33,597 nucleotides of DNA from an uncultured Prevotella sp. (GTDB lineage: Bacteria; Bacteroidota; Bacteroidia; Bacteroidales; Bacteroidaceae): contig USSA01000013.1 in NCBI GenBank assembly GCA_900557255.1, positions 1 to 33,597 of the forward strand, in the 5' to 3' direction. The notes under the pieces were generated by a model that searched no databases, had not been told where the DNA came from, and saw only the letters and a program-made list of their open reading frames with translations. Numbering within the stretch: the stretch's first letter is position 1; the number at the start of each line of letters is the position of its first letter. The translations under genes and the position numbers were made by a program. Below are positions 1 through 8,032 of the stretch, one piece after another.

Positions 1-1349
1 TGCTGGGATTTGCTTTTTGCTCGGTCAACAGAGTTAATGGAATCTTTTACTGCAGAATAATTTGTATAAAGGCTGCTATCAAGAGCCGTTGCCCTTGCGA
101 TGGCTGCATCGACAGCTGTGTAATCAGCGGGGATGTTATTGTCATCCCACACAAAAGTTGGATGACCGATTCCGGCAACCCATTCAACGCCCGCACCGGC
201 ATTGGTTTGCAAGCCAGCAAGGACATCTGCGGAGGTGAAGTTGGAGACAGCAGTGCCGCACGATGACTGGTCAAAGGTCGGGTCGGCACCCGCAGTACCT
301 GCATCCCAATCAACCACCAGCTTAGTAACGGCAAAGTAATTGCCTTTATTATCAGGATATGTTTCTTCATCAAGCGTTACACCATCAGGAGGGGTATCCG
401 GCCAAATGCAGTCGGTAACATGGGTCTTTACAACAGCTGTAATCCAAGTGATATTGCCAGGCTCAGCGCCAGTGATGTTTTTTGTTGCAACTATGCAATT
501 TTTGATTATTACGCCAGGCTTGTTCCCAGAGAAGTTTTCAAAGTTTGCACCGAGAATACCACCTACAGCTGAATAGATATTATTGCAGGAAACAGAACCG
601 CCAAACCAACAATCGGTAATCGACGAGCTGTCCGCAGAGTTTTCCCACTGACCAATCAGCCCGCCAACGGTATCAACATCATCTTCATTGGACTCTGTAC
701 TGATAACCGTGGCGTCTGAGCCACAGCCTTTTACCTGTGTACTCCAAGTGCATTGACCAATCAGCCCACCAACGAACTTGTTGCCAACATTGTTTTCTAT
801 TTTTCCGCTTGTGTAGCAGTTTTCAACGGTGCCGCCATTGACCCAATCCGCCAAAATGCCAGCAATTAATGAACCATCATTTGAGTCAATATCAGCGTCT
901 ATAACAAGTAAATTCTTTAATGTACCACCGTCAGAAACAACTCCGAAAAGTCCATTTCGAACAACTTCATTCCCAGTATAGTGATGGTTCAGATTCATGA
1001 TTTTATGATGCTGTCCATTAAAAGTACCAGCAAAAAATCTTCTATGGTTACTGCCATCTCCAATGGGAGTCCACTGGGAGCCGGATAAGTCGAGGTCATT
1101 ATCTAAGTAAATCGTTTTCCCTTCAAATGATACAGATGCAGTTTTGTCATTGACTAACTGCGCTAAACCGGCCAGCTGTTCTGCCGTGGTGATATGGTAT
1201 TCAGTATCCGTCTTATGGTCGGTGTACCAGCTTGTATCTGCCGTACCGTCCCAATTATCTACTGAAGTTCCTTCAGCAAACGCTGTCATCGGAACAAGTG
1301 CCATCACAAGGCACAACGCAAGCAGAAGGCTTAGAAGTTTCTTCTTCAT
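1..1349 (-). CDS. Secreted GLUG/FIVAR-like repeat surface protein, partial
   Basis: The gene runs off the left edge; 449 codons are visible with no stop. It opens with a signal peptide: KKK, a long Leu/Ala hydrophobic core, then a likely cleavage after AFA at about residue 26. The middle has repeated glycine-rich stretches such as GGLIGQ and GGILGAN alternating with 'ENCYTSG' and 'ITDCWFGG', the pattern of GLUG-type beta-helix repeats in Gram-positive surface proteins. The last visible part (DYTAVDAAIARATAL followed by Tyr/Ser/Val-rich helix text) resembles small helical FIVAR-like modules of cell-wall adhesins. The ATG has a GGAGG nine bases upstream. It is probably exported and cell-surface; the ligand is unknown and any anchor is outside the window. 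It is read leftwards from the promoter at 1717-1745. Confidence 0.8.
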   Translation of the reverse strand, partial: MKKKLLSLLLALCLVMALVPMTAFAEGTSVDNWDGTADTSWYTDHKTDTEYHITTAEQLAGLAQLVNDKTASVSFEGKTIYLDNDLDLSGSQWTPIGDGSNHRRFFAGTFNGQHHKIMNLNHHYTGNEVVRNGLFGVVSDGGTLKNLLVIDADIDSNDGSLIAGILADWVNGGTVENCYTSGKIENNVGNKFVGGLIGQCTWSTQVKGCGSDATVISTESNEDDVDTVGGLIGQWENSADSSSITDCWFGGSVSCNNIYSAVGGILGANFENFSGNKPGVIIKNCIVATKNITGAEPGNITWITAVVKTHVTDCIWPDTPPDGVTLDEETYPDNKGNYFAVTKLVVDWDAGTAGADPTFDQSSCGTAVSNFTSADVLAGLQTNAGAGVEWVAGIGHPTFVWDDNNIPADYTAVDAAIARATALDSSLYTNYSAVKDSINSVDRAKSKSQ

Positions 1350-1455
1350 TTTTATTCCTCCAAAATAATTCTATCCGCTATTTTCTTCCTCCGACAGCGG
1401 ACACGCCGGAGAAGATAGAAGGTTTAACCGGAAAAGATTGATTTGCCGGTCGTGG

Positions 1456-1644
1456 TTAGGACTTCAATATCAAACCACCATCCTTCCGGCAAACGCAAAA
1501 AGCCGAAGCCAAGGCATAATGCGCCCTGTCTCCGGCAACTGGTTCGTTATAAATTGTATGAAATAAGACTTGACACGCTGAAAAAACGGCGCTATGCTCC
1601 AGCCCAGCCCAGCCGACAATGATTGTCGCATTTCCGTTTGCCAT
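1456..1644 (-). CDS. Possible small leader ORF upstream of the surface protein
   Basis: A 62-codon ORF starts with ATG behind an excellent AAGGAGG (spacing 8), between the promoter at 1717-1745 and the surface-protein gene, and is read in the same direction. The product (MANGNATIIVGWAGL...) has no signal peptide or motif I recognise, and four cysteines. The strong ribosome binding site is the main support; composition does not settle it. It could be a translated leader or a relic of another gene's start. Confidence 0.35.
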   Translation of the reverse strand: MANGNATIIVGWAGLEHSAVFSACQVLFHTIYNEPVAGDRAHYALASAFCVCRKDGGLILKS

Positions 1645-1716
1645 AGTCAAGTCCTCCTTCCATAATTTCTAAGGCAAAAAGGATATAAATTCCCAACTAT
1701 ATAATTATACAAAAGT

Positions 1717-1745
1717 ATTATAGCAGATTTTTCCCGAAATTTCAA
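1717..1745 (-). promoter_or_regulatory. Sigma-A promoter for the surface-protein transcript
   Basis: On the minus strand, TTGAAA (1745-1740) and a perfect TATAAT (1722-1717) are separated by exactly 17 bases. The expected start of transcription is near 1710, giving a leader that contains the small ORF at 1644 and then the surface-protein gene. Confidence 0.7.
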
Positions 1746-1822
1746 GAAATTTTCAGAATATTACACTTCTCTTTTTCTCAAATCATTGCCTTCTTCCATT
1801 ACTCACGGAACTGTATGAGTTG

Positions 1823-2047
1823 TTAAATACTTCCCGAAAACGGAAAGCCGCCGTCTGTGACAGCGACTTTTCTATTTAGCGGGTAAACCGTCCGAGAAAA
1901 CATTGTTTCTGCCTGCTTGTTAAGGTCTGTATGGTAATCGCTCAGCTTGCTGGTAGTCAGCAGTTCAACATACAAGCGGACCTTACACTGAGGTGTATAA
2001 AGAAACTCTAAATCCGCATTATTATTTACAGTAAATAACTGCTTCAG
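1823..2047 (-). pseudogene. TnpV-like transposon protein remnant
   Basis: A 74-codon open stretch without a start ends in TAA. It aligns with the tnpV at 13875-14249 of this window: 'YTPQCKVRLYVELLTTSKL' against 'YITQHHKVRYTNLLTNCKL', then DLNKQAETMF against DIDKQAKDMF. Upstream the frame is closed by TGA and downstream the C-terminal half is unrelated sequence, so this is the core of a decayed tnpV. Its presence directly beside the MarR/radical-SAM cassette suggests the junction is an old insertion point. The rest of the ~500 bases between 1660 and 2157 holds only a small TTTTGCC/GGCAAAA hairpin at 2070-2087. Confidence 0.55.
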
Positions 2048-2157
2048 TCATCTGCACTTGCTCCGTCTGTTTTGCCCTTTGGCAAAAAGACATGGGGTCT
2101 AATGCTTTTAAAAAGAAGAAAAAAACGAAATTTACCTCTATTCAGGCATACAAACTG

Positions 2158-2186
2158 TTGACAATAAAGCTCCTATATAGTATAAT
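2158..2186 (+). promoter_or_regulatory. Promoter of the MarR / radical SAM operon
   Basis: TTGACA (2158-2163), a 17-base spacer and TATAAT (2181-2186) form a consensus sigma-A promoter. The left arm of the operator palindrome fills the spacer and touches the -10 box, so a bound repressor would block RNA polymerase. Confidence 0.85.
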
Positions 2187-2208
2187 TTAATAAACTACTA
2201 TATAGGAG
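2170..2208 (+). promoter_or_regulatory. Palindromic operator overlapping promoter and ribosome binding site
   Basis: Two perfect 12-base arms, CTCCTATATAGT (2170-2181) and ACTATATAGGAG (2197-2208), are separated by 15 bases. The left arm lies between -35 and -10; the right arm contains the Shine-Dalgarno AGGAG of the MarR gene. This is the position expected for an autorepressing MarR site. If transcribed in full, the dyad could also hide the ribosome binding site, although the likely start of transcription falls inside it. Confidence 0.7.
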
Positions 2209-2215
2209 CATTTGC

Positions 2216-2653
2216 ATGAAAACAAATGGCGGATTTCTTGTCACCAAAATAAAACAACTTGGAGACCGGATTTTTGAGAAGATTCTCAGCGAAAAGAATA
2301 TTGATGCGTTTAATGGAGCCCAGGGGCGCATTCTTTATGTGCTGTGGCAGGAGGATGGTATCTCAATCAGATCACTCTCGACTAAATGCGGATTAGCGAT
2401 AACATCTCTTACGACGATGCTGGAAAGAATGGAAAATCAAGGGCTGATAAGCCGTGTTCAGTCTGAAACTGACAAAAGGAAAACCCTCCTGTTTCTGACC
2501 GAGAAAGCACATGCCTTAAAGGGCGAGTACGATTCTGTATCTGATGAGATGGGCAGTATTTACTACAAAGGTTTTTCAAAGGAAGAAATTACCCGGTTTG
2601 AGGAATGCCTTGACCGCATCAGAAAGAATCTTGAGGAGTGGCAGAAGTCATGA
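2216..2653 (+). CDS. MarR-family transcriptional regulator of a radical SAM pair
   Basis: This is a 145-residue winged-helix protein of normal MarR length. The visible core is the helix-turn-helix 'ISIRSLSTKCGLAITSLTTMLERMENQGLI' region (about residues 50-80) followed by the wing 'RVQSETDKRKTLLFLTEKA'. The ATG is placed by AGGAG seven bases upstream, inside the operator. The gene is the first of three overlapping genes; its TGA overlaps the next ATG (ATGA). I infer that it represses its own operon through the 2170-2208 palindrome; the inducer is unknown. Its partners match the arrangement that NCBI annotation calls the 'radical SAM mobile pair system MarR family regulator'. Confidence 0.85.
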   Translation: MKTNGGFLVTKIKQLGDRIFEKILSEKNIDAFNGAQGRILYVLWQEDGISIRSLSTKCGLAITSLTTMLERMENQGLISRVQSETDKRKTLLFLTEKAHALKGEYDSVSDEMGSIYYKGFSKEEITRFEECLDRIRKNLEEWQKS

Positions 2654-3339
2654 GTATTTGTATCAAAGATCAGATTCAGAACATGAATCTCGTCATCGGC
2701 TGCACAGTGGGGTGTGCATATTGCTATGCCCGCAACAACGTGAAACGCTGGCATATGATTGATGACTTCGCTGACCCTGAATTCTTTCCGGGTAAGCTCA
2801 AGATGATGGAAAAGAAACGTCCGCAGAACTTTCTTCTTACCGGGATGAGCGATCTCTCCGGATGGAAGCCGGAATGGAGAGACGAGATATTTACAAAGAT
2901 CCGTGAAAATCCACAGCATCAGTTCCTGTTCCTTACCAAGCGACCTGATTTGCTGGATTTTGATACCGATCTGGAAAACGCATGGTTTGGCGTTACGGTG
3001 ACGAGGAAAGCAGAACTGTGGCGTATCGACGCCCTTCGGAAAAACGTCAGAGCAAAACATTACCATGTTACCTTTGAGCCGTTATTCGATGATCCCGGCA
3101 CAGTTGACCTTTCCGGAATCAATTGGATCGTTGTCGGTACCATGACCGGAGCTCAGAGCAGGAAGATTCATACGGAGCCGGAATGGGCATTGTCTCTGAC
3201 GGACCAGGCACATAAGCTCGGCATTCCGGTGTTTATGAAGGAAGACCTTGTCCCTATCATAGGGGATGAAAATATGATTCAGGAAATGCCGGAAGAATTT
3301 AATAAAGTGTTAGAGGTACAGAAATCATGGAAGAAGTAA
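2650..3339 (+). CDS. Radical SAM mobile-pair protein, Gp37/Gp68-like
   Basis: A 229-residue protein with a radical SAM iron-sulfur motif near the N-terminus, Cys18-x3-Cys22-x2-Cys25 (CTVGCAYCYA), followed by text typical of the DUF5131/Gp37-Gp68 group ('LTGMSDLSGWKPEWRDEIF', FLTKRPDLL, WFGVTV, TFEPLF). The start is the ATG overlapping the MarR stop, with GAGGAG 11 bases upstream. It overlaps the following radical SAM gene by 13 bases, so the two are probably made together. The pair corresponds to the 'radical SAM mobile pair' of NCBI annotation; I am not certain which member is A and which is B. The substrate is unknown. The closely similar Gp37/Gp68 group occurs in phages, but nothing here ties the protein to one. 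Confidence 0.8.
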   Translation: MSICIKDQIQNMNLVIGCTVGCAYCYARNNVKRWHMIDDFADPEFFPGKLKMMEKKRPQNFLLTGMSDLSGWKPEWRDEIFTKIRENPQHQFLFLTKRPDLLDFDTDLENAWFGVTVTRKAELWRIDALRKNVRAKHYHVTFEPLFDDPGTVDLSGINWIVVGTMTGAQSRKIHTEPEWALSLTDQAHKLGIPVFMKEDLVPIIGDENMIQEMPEEFNKVLEVQKSWKK

Positions 3340-4235
3340 TAAATGGAATCCTCATTCATGAGGTGGAAACAAAGAACATCATGACCAAGTCCAGTCTGCC
3401 GGTAGGCGGTTACTCGGTCAATCCATATGTGGGCTGTACACATGCCTGCAAGTATTGCTATGCTTCTTTTATGAAGCGCTTTACCGGCCACAAGGAGGAA
3501 TGGGGCACATTTCTTGATGTGAAGCATTGGCCCGAAATTAAAAATTCGAAGAAATATGCCGGACAGCGAGTGGTCATCGGTTCTGTGACGGATGGCTACA
3601 ATCCACAGGAGGAGCAATTCAGGAATACCAGAAAGCTTCTGGAGCAGCTCATCGGCAGTGATGCAGATATTCTGATCTGCACAAAGTCTGATCTTGTGGT
3701 ACGGGATATTGATCTGCTGAAGAAGCTTGGACGAGTAACCGTTTCATGGTCGATCAACACACTGGATGAAAATTTCAAGAACGATATGGACTCTGCTTCG
3801 AGCATTGAGCGCCGTATCGCTGCTATGAAGCAGGTATATGACGCAGGGATCCGTACAGTCTGTTTCGTATCCCCAGTATTCCCCGGTATCACGGACTTTG
3901 AAGCCATCTTTGAGCGGGTAAAGGATCAGTGCGATCTGTTCTGGCTCGAAAACCTCAATCTTCGAGGCGGCTTCAAAAAGACGATCATGGATTATATCGC
4001 CGGAAAATATCCTGATCTTGTACCGCTTTACGATGAGATCTATAACAAGCATAACCGCAGTTATTTTGAAGCACTTGAAGTAAAAGCTGAGGAAATGGCT
4101 AAGAAGTATGATTGTCCCTTTGTGGATAATGAAATGCCTTATGGCAGAGTCCCGCAGGGACATCCGGTAATCGTGGATTATTTCTATCATGAGGAAATCC
4201 GAGGGACAGAAAATACAGGAAAAAGAAATCTTTAA
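3327..4235 (+). CDS. SPL-type radical SAM mobile-pair protein
   Basis: A 302-residue radical SAM protein related to the spore photoproduct lyase-like (SPL) family. The cluster motif is Cys37-x3-Cys41-x2-Cys44 (CTHACKYCYA), preceded by the characteristic 'LPVGGYSVNPYVGC'. Further conserved text includes VVIGSVTDGYNPQE, ILICTKSDL, VTVSWSINT and 'FVSPVFPGITDFEAIF'. It starts inside the end of the preceding radical SAM gene and is the last gene of the operon. A repair-like or nucleotide-modifying reaction is possible from the SPL kinship, but the substrate cannot be read from sequence. With its MarR gene and radical SAM partner it forms a compact cassette between a tnpV remnant and a recombination repeat. 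Confidence 0.82.
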   Translation: MEEVINGILIHEVETKNIMTKSSLPVGGYSVNPYVGCTHACKYCYASFMKRFTGHKEEWGTFLDVKHWPEIKNSKKYAGQRVVIGSVTDGYNPQEEQFRNTRKLLEQLIGSDADILICTKSDLVVRDIDLLKKLGRVTVSWSINTLDENFKNDMDSASSIERRIAAMKQVYDAGIRTVCFVSPVFPGITDFEAIFERVKDQCDLFWLENLNLRGGFKKTIMDYIAGKYPDLVPLYDEIYNKHNRSYFEALEVKAEEMAKKYDCPFVDNEMPYGRVPQGHPVIVDYFYHEEIRGTENTGKRNL

Positions 4236-4270
4236 ACAGAAATTGACTGAGTTCTTTGAACGAGGGAGAG

Positions 4271-4311
4271 TAATTATCGAAAAAGCATGTTCGCTGATTT
4301 CTCGATAATTA
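4271..4311 (+). terminator. Hairpin downstream of the radical SAM pair
   Basis: Perfect 10-base arms TAATTATCGA (4271-4280) and TCGATAATTA (4302-4311) flank a 21-base loop, 36 bases after the operon's stop codon. There is no U-run, so it is a poor intrinsic terminator. It may be an mRNA end structure or a protein-binding dyad. Confidence 0.4.
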
Positions 4312-4374
4312 ACATGAACAATATATCACAGAATTCTAAAAGAAGCAACATTATAAATTTAACACAGTAAAGCG

Positions 4375-4500
4375 CTACCTTTGCATTTTTGATGGATAAA
4401 CAATATAAAAGCCCTCGTGTGCTCTGCCTGCAGATATACATTTTAAATAATACAGTTCAAATTTTTCGGTTTCAGAATTCATATCAAAACTATATTCCAT
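4375..4500 (-). pseudogene. Truncated GH39-like beta-xylosidase, N-terminal stub
   Basis: The stop codon of the GH29 gene is followed at once by AGGAG and an ATG at 4500, the normal start of a third operon gene. The first ~35 residues (MEYSFDMNSETEKFELYYLK, then CISAGRAHEG) resemble the N-terminal region of GH39 beta-xylosidases, where a similar stretch precedes the '...RFHGL' part of the barrel. From 4411 the frame enters the 34-bp repeat and stops after 41 codons. The rest of the enzyme (normally ~480-520 residues) is absent, so the gene cannot work. The family assignment rests on recalled similarity over a short stretch; the truncation itself is plain. Confidence 0.6.
4378..4411 (+). repeat. 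34-bp direct repeat, copy 1
   Basis: First of three copies (others 9525-9558 and 14662-14695) sharing the core TTTTTGATGGATAAACAAT. The ends are loosely inverted (CCTTT...AAAAG). It is identical to copy 3 over 37 bases (from 4375). On the minus strand it cuts off a GH39-like gene, so it marks a recombination or insertion junction. Confidence 0.8.
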
Positions 4501-4509
4501 AAATTGCTC

Positions 4510-5982
4510 CTAATCAATTTCTATTTTAAAACAGATTGGACTACTGTTGTTAAAGTTCTCGTTTGCTTTAATAATCAATTCATTATCATTTCTTTCAAAT
4601 TTAAGCGTTTCACTTGTTGAAAGCAGCGTGATCCTTTTTATGATAAAATCGTGCGGATTGTGCTTTTTCAATGCCTTAATAACAGCATTTTCACCATTTG
4701 GACGCATTTGAAAAGCATATATTGAACCGCGTTTATATGCGAATCGGAAATCCTTTTCTGTAAACGCCTTTTCTTCTCTGTCCTTAAAAAAGCCCTCCTC
4801 ATTGTTCACATCACCCTCGCCGAATTGTTTCCAAAAGGTTGTACCGTAAATGCCCTCACCATTCAGCTTCATCCATTCGCCAAGTTCTTTTAACACCTGC
4901 GTTTCCTCATCGGTAATTGTTCCGTCAGGTTTAGGACCGATGTTGAGCAGCAGCATACCGTTTTTGCTGACAATATCAATCAAATCGGTAATAATCTGCC
5001 TTGTGCTTTTATAGGTATTGTCCTTTCTGTAGCCCCATGAATCTTTACCGATTGCCGTATCTGTCTGCCATGGGATTGGTGAAATATACGTTAACGCACC
5101 GCGCTCAACATCAAAGGTTGCCACAGTAGGTGGAAATGCCTCATGCTTATAGTTGATGGTAACCTCTTCGCCCCACTCCTCTGCTCTGTTGTAGTAATAA
5201 GCACACAGCTTTTTAAGAAACGGCTTAAAGGAATGGTTGTGAATCCACCAGTCAAAATACAGAATCCTTGGCTGATATTTATCAATCAGTTCACAGGTGC
5301 GCACAAGCCAGTCCTCAAGCCATTCTTTACTTGCACCGATGGAATAAGTATCTGCTGTCGTTTTGTGTATTGTATGGCTGTCCCATTCAGGGCAATGAAC
5401 AGCGGGTCCGTAAAAATCTCTGTACTTTTCATCATTTACATCACTGTCAAATGTTCTGCCCATATTCATAAAGAAATAATGCTCGGCTCTGTGTGTTGAT
5501 GCACAGAAGGTCAAGCCATTATTCTCACACGCTTTCTTTATCTCGCCCGTAATATCTCGGCAAGGTCCCATTGCTTTGGCATTCCAGCGGTTAAATACTG
5601 TATCATACATAGCAAATCCGTCATGATGCTCACACACGGGCATAACGAATTTTGCACCGCTTTCCTTGAAAAGTGCTGCCCATTTATCTGCATTAAACTT
5701 TTCTGCCTTGAACATAGAGATAAAATCCTTGTAACCGAATTTATCGCCATAGGTTTCCCTGTGGTATTCAAACTCACGGCAGTTTTTATCATACATTGCT
5801 CTTGAATACCACTCACTGCCGTAGGCAGGTACGCTGTAAATTCCCCAGTGAATAAAAATTCCGAGCTTGCCGTTGTAATACCAGTCCGGTGTTTTGTGAT
5901 TGGATAAAGACTCCCAACTATCTTTATATTTCCCGTTTGTGATTACATCATCTATCTGCTGTAAGTATTCCTTAGTTGTCAT
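4510..5982 (-). CDS. GH29 alpha-L-fucosidase
   Basis: A full-length 490-residue glycoside hydrolase family 29 enzyme. Family text is clear: 'WYYNGKLGIFIHWGIYSVPA' near residues 34-53, 'AKFVMPVCEHHDGFAMYD' near 110-127, and LYFDWW with the expected nucleophile Asp244, then NGMLLLNIGPKPDG. It has no signal peptide, so it should act in the cytoplasm on fuco-oligosaccharides brought in by a transporter that is not in this window. The ATG has a GAGG site and lies nine bases after the GH31 stop, so the two share a transcript. Some GH29 enzymes of this layout act on other related sugars, so the exact substrate is open. Confidence 0.9.
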   Translation of the reverse strand: MTTKEYLQQIDDVITNGKYKDSWESLSNHKTPDWYYNGKLGIFIHWGIYSVPAYGSEWYSRAMYDKNCREFEYHRETYGDKFGYKDFISMFKAEKFNADKWAALFKESGAKFVMPVCEHHDGFAMYDTVFNRWNAKAMGPCRDITGEIKKACENNGLTFCASTHRAEHYFFMNMGRTFDSDVNDEKYRDFYGPAVHCPEWDSHTIHKTTADTYSIGASKEWLEDWLVRTCELIDKYQPRILYFDWWIHNHSFKPFLKKLCAYYYNRAEEWGEEVTINYKHEAFPPTVATFDVERGALTYISPIPWQTDTAIGKDSWGYRKDNTYKSTRQIITDLIDIVSKNGMLLLNIGPKPDGTITDEETQVLKELGEWMKLNGEGIYGTTFWKQFGEGDVNNEEGFFKDREEKAFTEKDFRFAYKRGSIYAFQMRPNGENAVIKALKKHNPHDFIIKRITLLSTSETLKFERNDNELIIKANENFNNSSPICFKIEID

Positions 5983-5991
5983 AATTTTTCC

Positions 5992-7941
5992 TCACGCAAA
6001 GCATTCTATAATCTCTGCACCCTTTCTGACAAATGCAACAAATTCATCAATTTCTGCTGTAACAGTATGATAACCCTTGCCGTATTCCTTTTTATCCTTT
6101 GTCAATATCCATTCGCCTTCAGGAAGGTAAACTGTTTTTTTAGTCTGTCCTCTATTTACAATCGGTGCAAACAAAATATCATCACCAAACATATACTGCT
6201 CACCGAGAGTGTAGCATTCCTTATCATCAGGAAAATCAAAGAACATCGGACGCATTACAGGATAACCCTTTTCGGATGCAATTTTCATATGATGCTCAAT
6301 ATACGGTCTGAGTCTTTCACGAAGAAAAACAAGCTTTTTCAGTATTTCAAAAATGCGTTCACCGAAGCTCCAAAGCTCATTCGGATCACCTGATGGCTCT
6401 TTAAGATTGCTCTTTTCGCCATGGCGGTTACGGTTGCCGTGCAGACGCATAACAGGAGAAAACACGCCGTACTGAAACCAACGAACAATCAGCTCTCTGA
6501 ATTCTTCACTCTGCGTATCACCCCCAAAAAATCCGCCGATATCGGTGTTCCACCAAGGAATACCGCACATAGACATATTAAGACCGGCTTTAACCTGCTC
6601 GGACAAACTCTCAAATGTCGAAAATACATCACCGCTCCACACAAGTGCACCGAATTTCTGACTGCCGGTATATGCACAGCGAACAAGTGTTACACTGTCA
6701 TCAATGCCTATTTCCTTAAATCCGTCATATGCCATTTTTGAACAGTAATACGGATAAAGTAGGGCAACCTCATCACCTCTGCCTTTATACCAGATCAGAT
6801 TATCAAAATCCTCAGGGTGAATCTCAGGCTCTGCCTCGTCAAACCAAAGTGCATCAACACCGTTGTCAATATAATTTTCTTTCAGCTTGCTCCAAACAAA
6901 TTTACGTGTTTCAGGGTTTGTGACATCAATTTCACTCTGCCAGCCATAAAAGCTGAACACTCTGTCCGCACCCTTTGTTGTGCGCATTAACATATTGTTG
7001 TCACGCATATAATTATAGTTTTCACTTGCTCCGTTTATTGTCGGCCACATGGATGCAACAAGTTTTGTGCCCATGCTGTGCAGCTCATCCGTCATAGCCT
7101 TAACATCCTGCCAATATTTTGGGTCAAATTTATAATCGCCCTGCTCTGTCCAGTGGAAATAATCAACTATAATAACAGAAAGGGGAATCCCTTCATCCTT
7201 GTATCTTCTTGCAACAGCAAGCAAATCATCCTGCGTTTCATATCTTAAACGGCTCTGCCAAAAGCCCGTTGCCCAGTGTGGCATAATCGGCGAATGACCT
7301 GTTAAATCTGCAAGTGCCTGTGCTGTTTGCTTTGGTTTACCGTCAATCACTATGTAATCAATTTTTCTTGTTGCATTCACGCTCCAGCGTGTTCGGTTGT
7401 TTGACAGTTCTACATTTCCGATAGCAGGGTTGTTCCACAAAAAGCCGTATCCGAGTGACGAATACACAAACGGTATTGTGCATTTTGTATTCACATTTCT
7501 GATGTCAAAAGAACAGCCTTTCAAATCAAATTTTCCCACAGGCTCATGACCGATACCGTAAAAATGCTCATTATCATTTGGCTTGAAGGTTACACGTGCA
7601 GACCACGCTCCACTCGGCTTACACTCGTAATGGCGAAAACCGCCGTTAAATGCAAGTTCGGGCTTTTCCTCTAAAATCACCTTGTCATCATGGTAAAATA
7701 TAATTTTTCCGCTTCGCTCAAGCTTAGCTGTCAGTGTGCCGGCCTGCATTGAAACAGAATATTCATCTTCCGTAATTTTTGCATCTGCTGCCTGTGGCAT
7801 CAGCGTAAAATTTTCATTATATATTCTGCCCTCAGGGAAAGCCTCAAAGCGTATTGAATTATTATAGCAGGCAGTAATTCTTACCACCTCACCGTATCTT
7901 GAAAAAATAATTGCATTATCTTTTATAACCGTATTATTCAT
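5992..7941 (-). CDS. GH31 family glycosidase, alpha-xylosidase-like
   Basis: A 649-residue GH31 enzyme. An N-terminal beta-sandwich (with EHFYGIGHEPVGKFDLKG near 125-142) precedes the barrel; the nucleophile is Asp368 in LWFDEAEPE and the likely acid/base is Asp438 in WSGDVFSTF. Other signatures are 'MPHWATGFWQSRLRYETQDD', VIIVDYFHWTEQGDYKFDP and 'WWNTDIGGFFGG'. WFDEAEPE with this barrel start is more like alpha-xylosidase-type members than alpha-glucosidases (WxDMNE), but activity is not certain. There is no signal peptide. I chose the ATG at 7941 because GAGGTG lies seven bases upstream; an earlier in-frame ATG at 7971 lacks a site. First gene of the operon with GH29 and the truncated GH39-like gene, so the locus probably dismantled a xylose- and fucose-bearing oligosaccharide. 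Confidence 0.88.
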   Translation of the reverse strand: MNNTVIKDNAIIFSRYGEVVRITACYNNSIRFEAFPEGRIYNENFTLMPQAADAKITEDEYSVSMQAGTLTAKLERSGKIIFYHDDKVILEEKPELAFNGGFRHYECKPSGAWSARVTFKPNDNEHFYGIGHEPVGKFDLKGCSFDIRNVNTKCTIPFVYSSLGYGFLWNNPAIGNVELSNNRTRWSVNATRKIDYIVIDGKPKQTAQALADLTGHSPIMPHWATGFWQSRLRYETQDDLLAVARRYKDEGIPLSVIIVDYFHWTEQGDYKFDPKYWQDVKAMTDELHSMGTKLVASMWPTINGASENYNYMRDNNMLMRTTKGADRVFSFYGWQSEIDVTNPETRKFVWSKLKENYIDNGVDALWFDEAEPEIHPEDFDNLIWYKGRGDEVALLYPYYCSKMAYDGFKEIGIDDSVTLVRCAYTGSQKFGALVWSGDVFSTFESLSEQVKAGLNMSMCGIPWWNTDIGGFFGGDTQSEEFRELIVRWFQYGVFSPVMRLHGNRNRHGEKSNLKEPSGDPNELWSFGERIFEILKKLVFLRERLRPYIEHHMKIASEKGYPVMRPMFFDFPDDKECYTLGEQYMFGDDILFAPIVNRGQTKKTVYLPEGEWILTKDKKEYGKGYHTVTAEIDEFVAFVRKGAEIIECFA

Positions 7942-7976
7942 ATAATTCACCTCAATTTTATTATTAAACATATTCG

Positions 7977-8005
7977 TTGAAAATTCAAGAACCTTGTTAT
8001 ATAAT
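7977..8005 (+). promoter_or_regulatory. Promoter of the AraC-family regulator
   Basis: TTGAAA (7977-7982), 17 bases, TATAAT (8000-8005). Transcription should start near 8012, about 20 bases before the regulator's ATG. The 91-base gap between the divergent genes must also hold the promoter and activator sites of the glycosidase operon; I see no strong -10/-35 for that direction, which fits an activator-dependent promoter. Confidence 0.7.
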
Positions 8006-8032
8006 TATAGAAAAAAGTTAAGGTTTAAGGAC

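Noticed and set aside
2563..3066. 167-codon minus-strand ORF opposite the first radical SAM gene
   Set aside because: It is the antisense shadow of a clear radical SAM protein with an intact Cys motif and no ribosome binding site of its own.
3744..4190. 148-codon minus-strand ORF opposite the SPL-type radical SAM gene
   Set aside because: Antisense frame of a well-supported gene; no start signal and no family resemblance.
6067..6923. Several plus-strand ORFs of 64-108 codons inside the GH31 gene
   Set aside because: Shadows of the GH31 coding strand, without ribosome binding sites or protein-like features.
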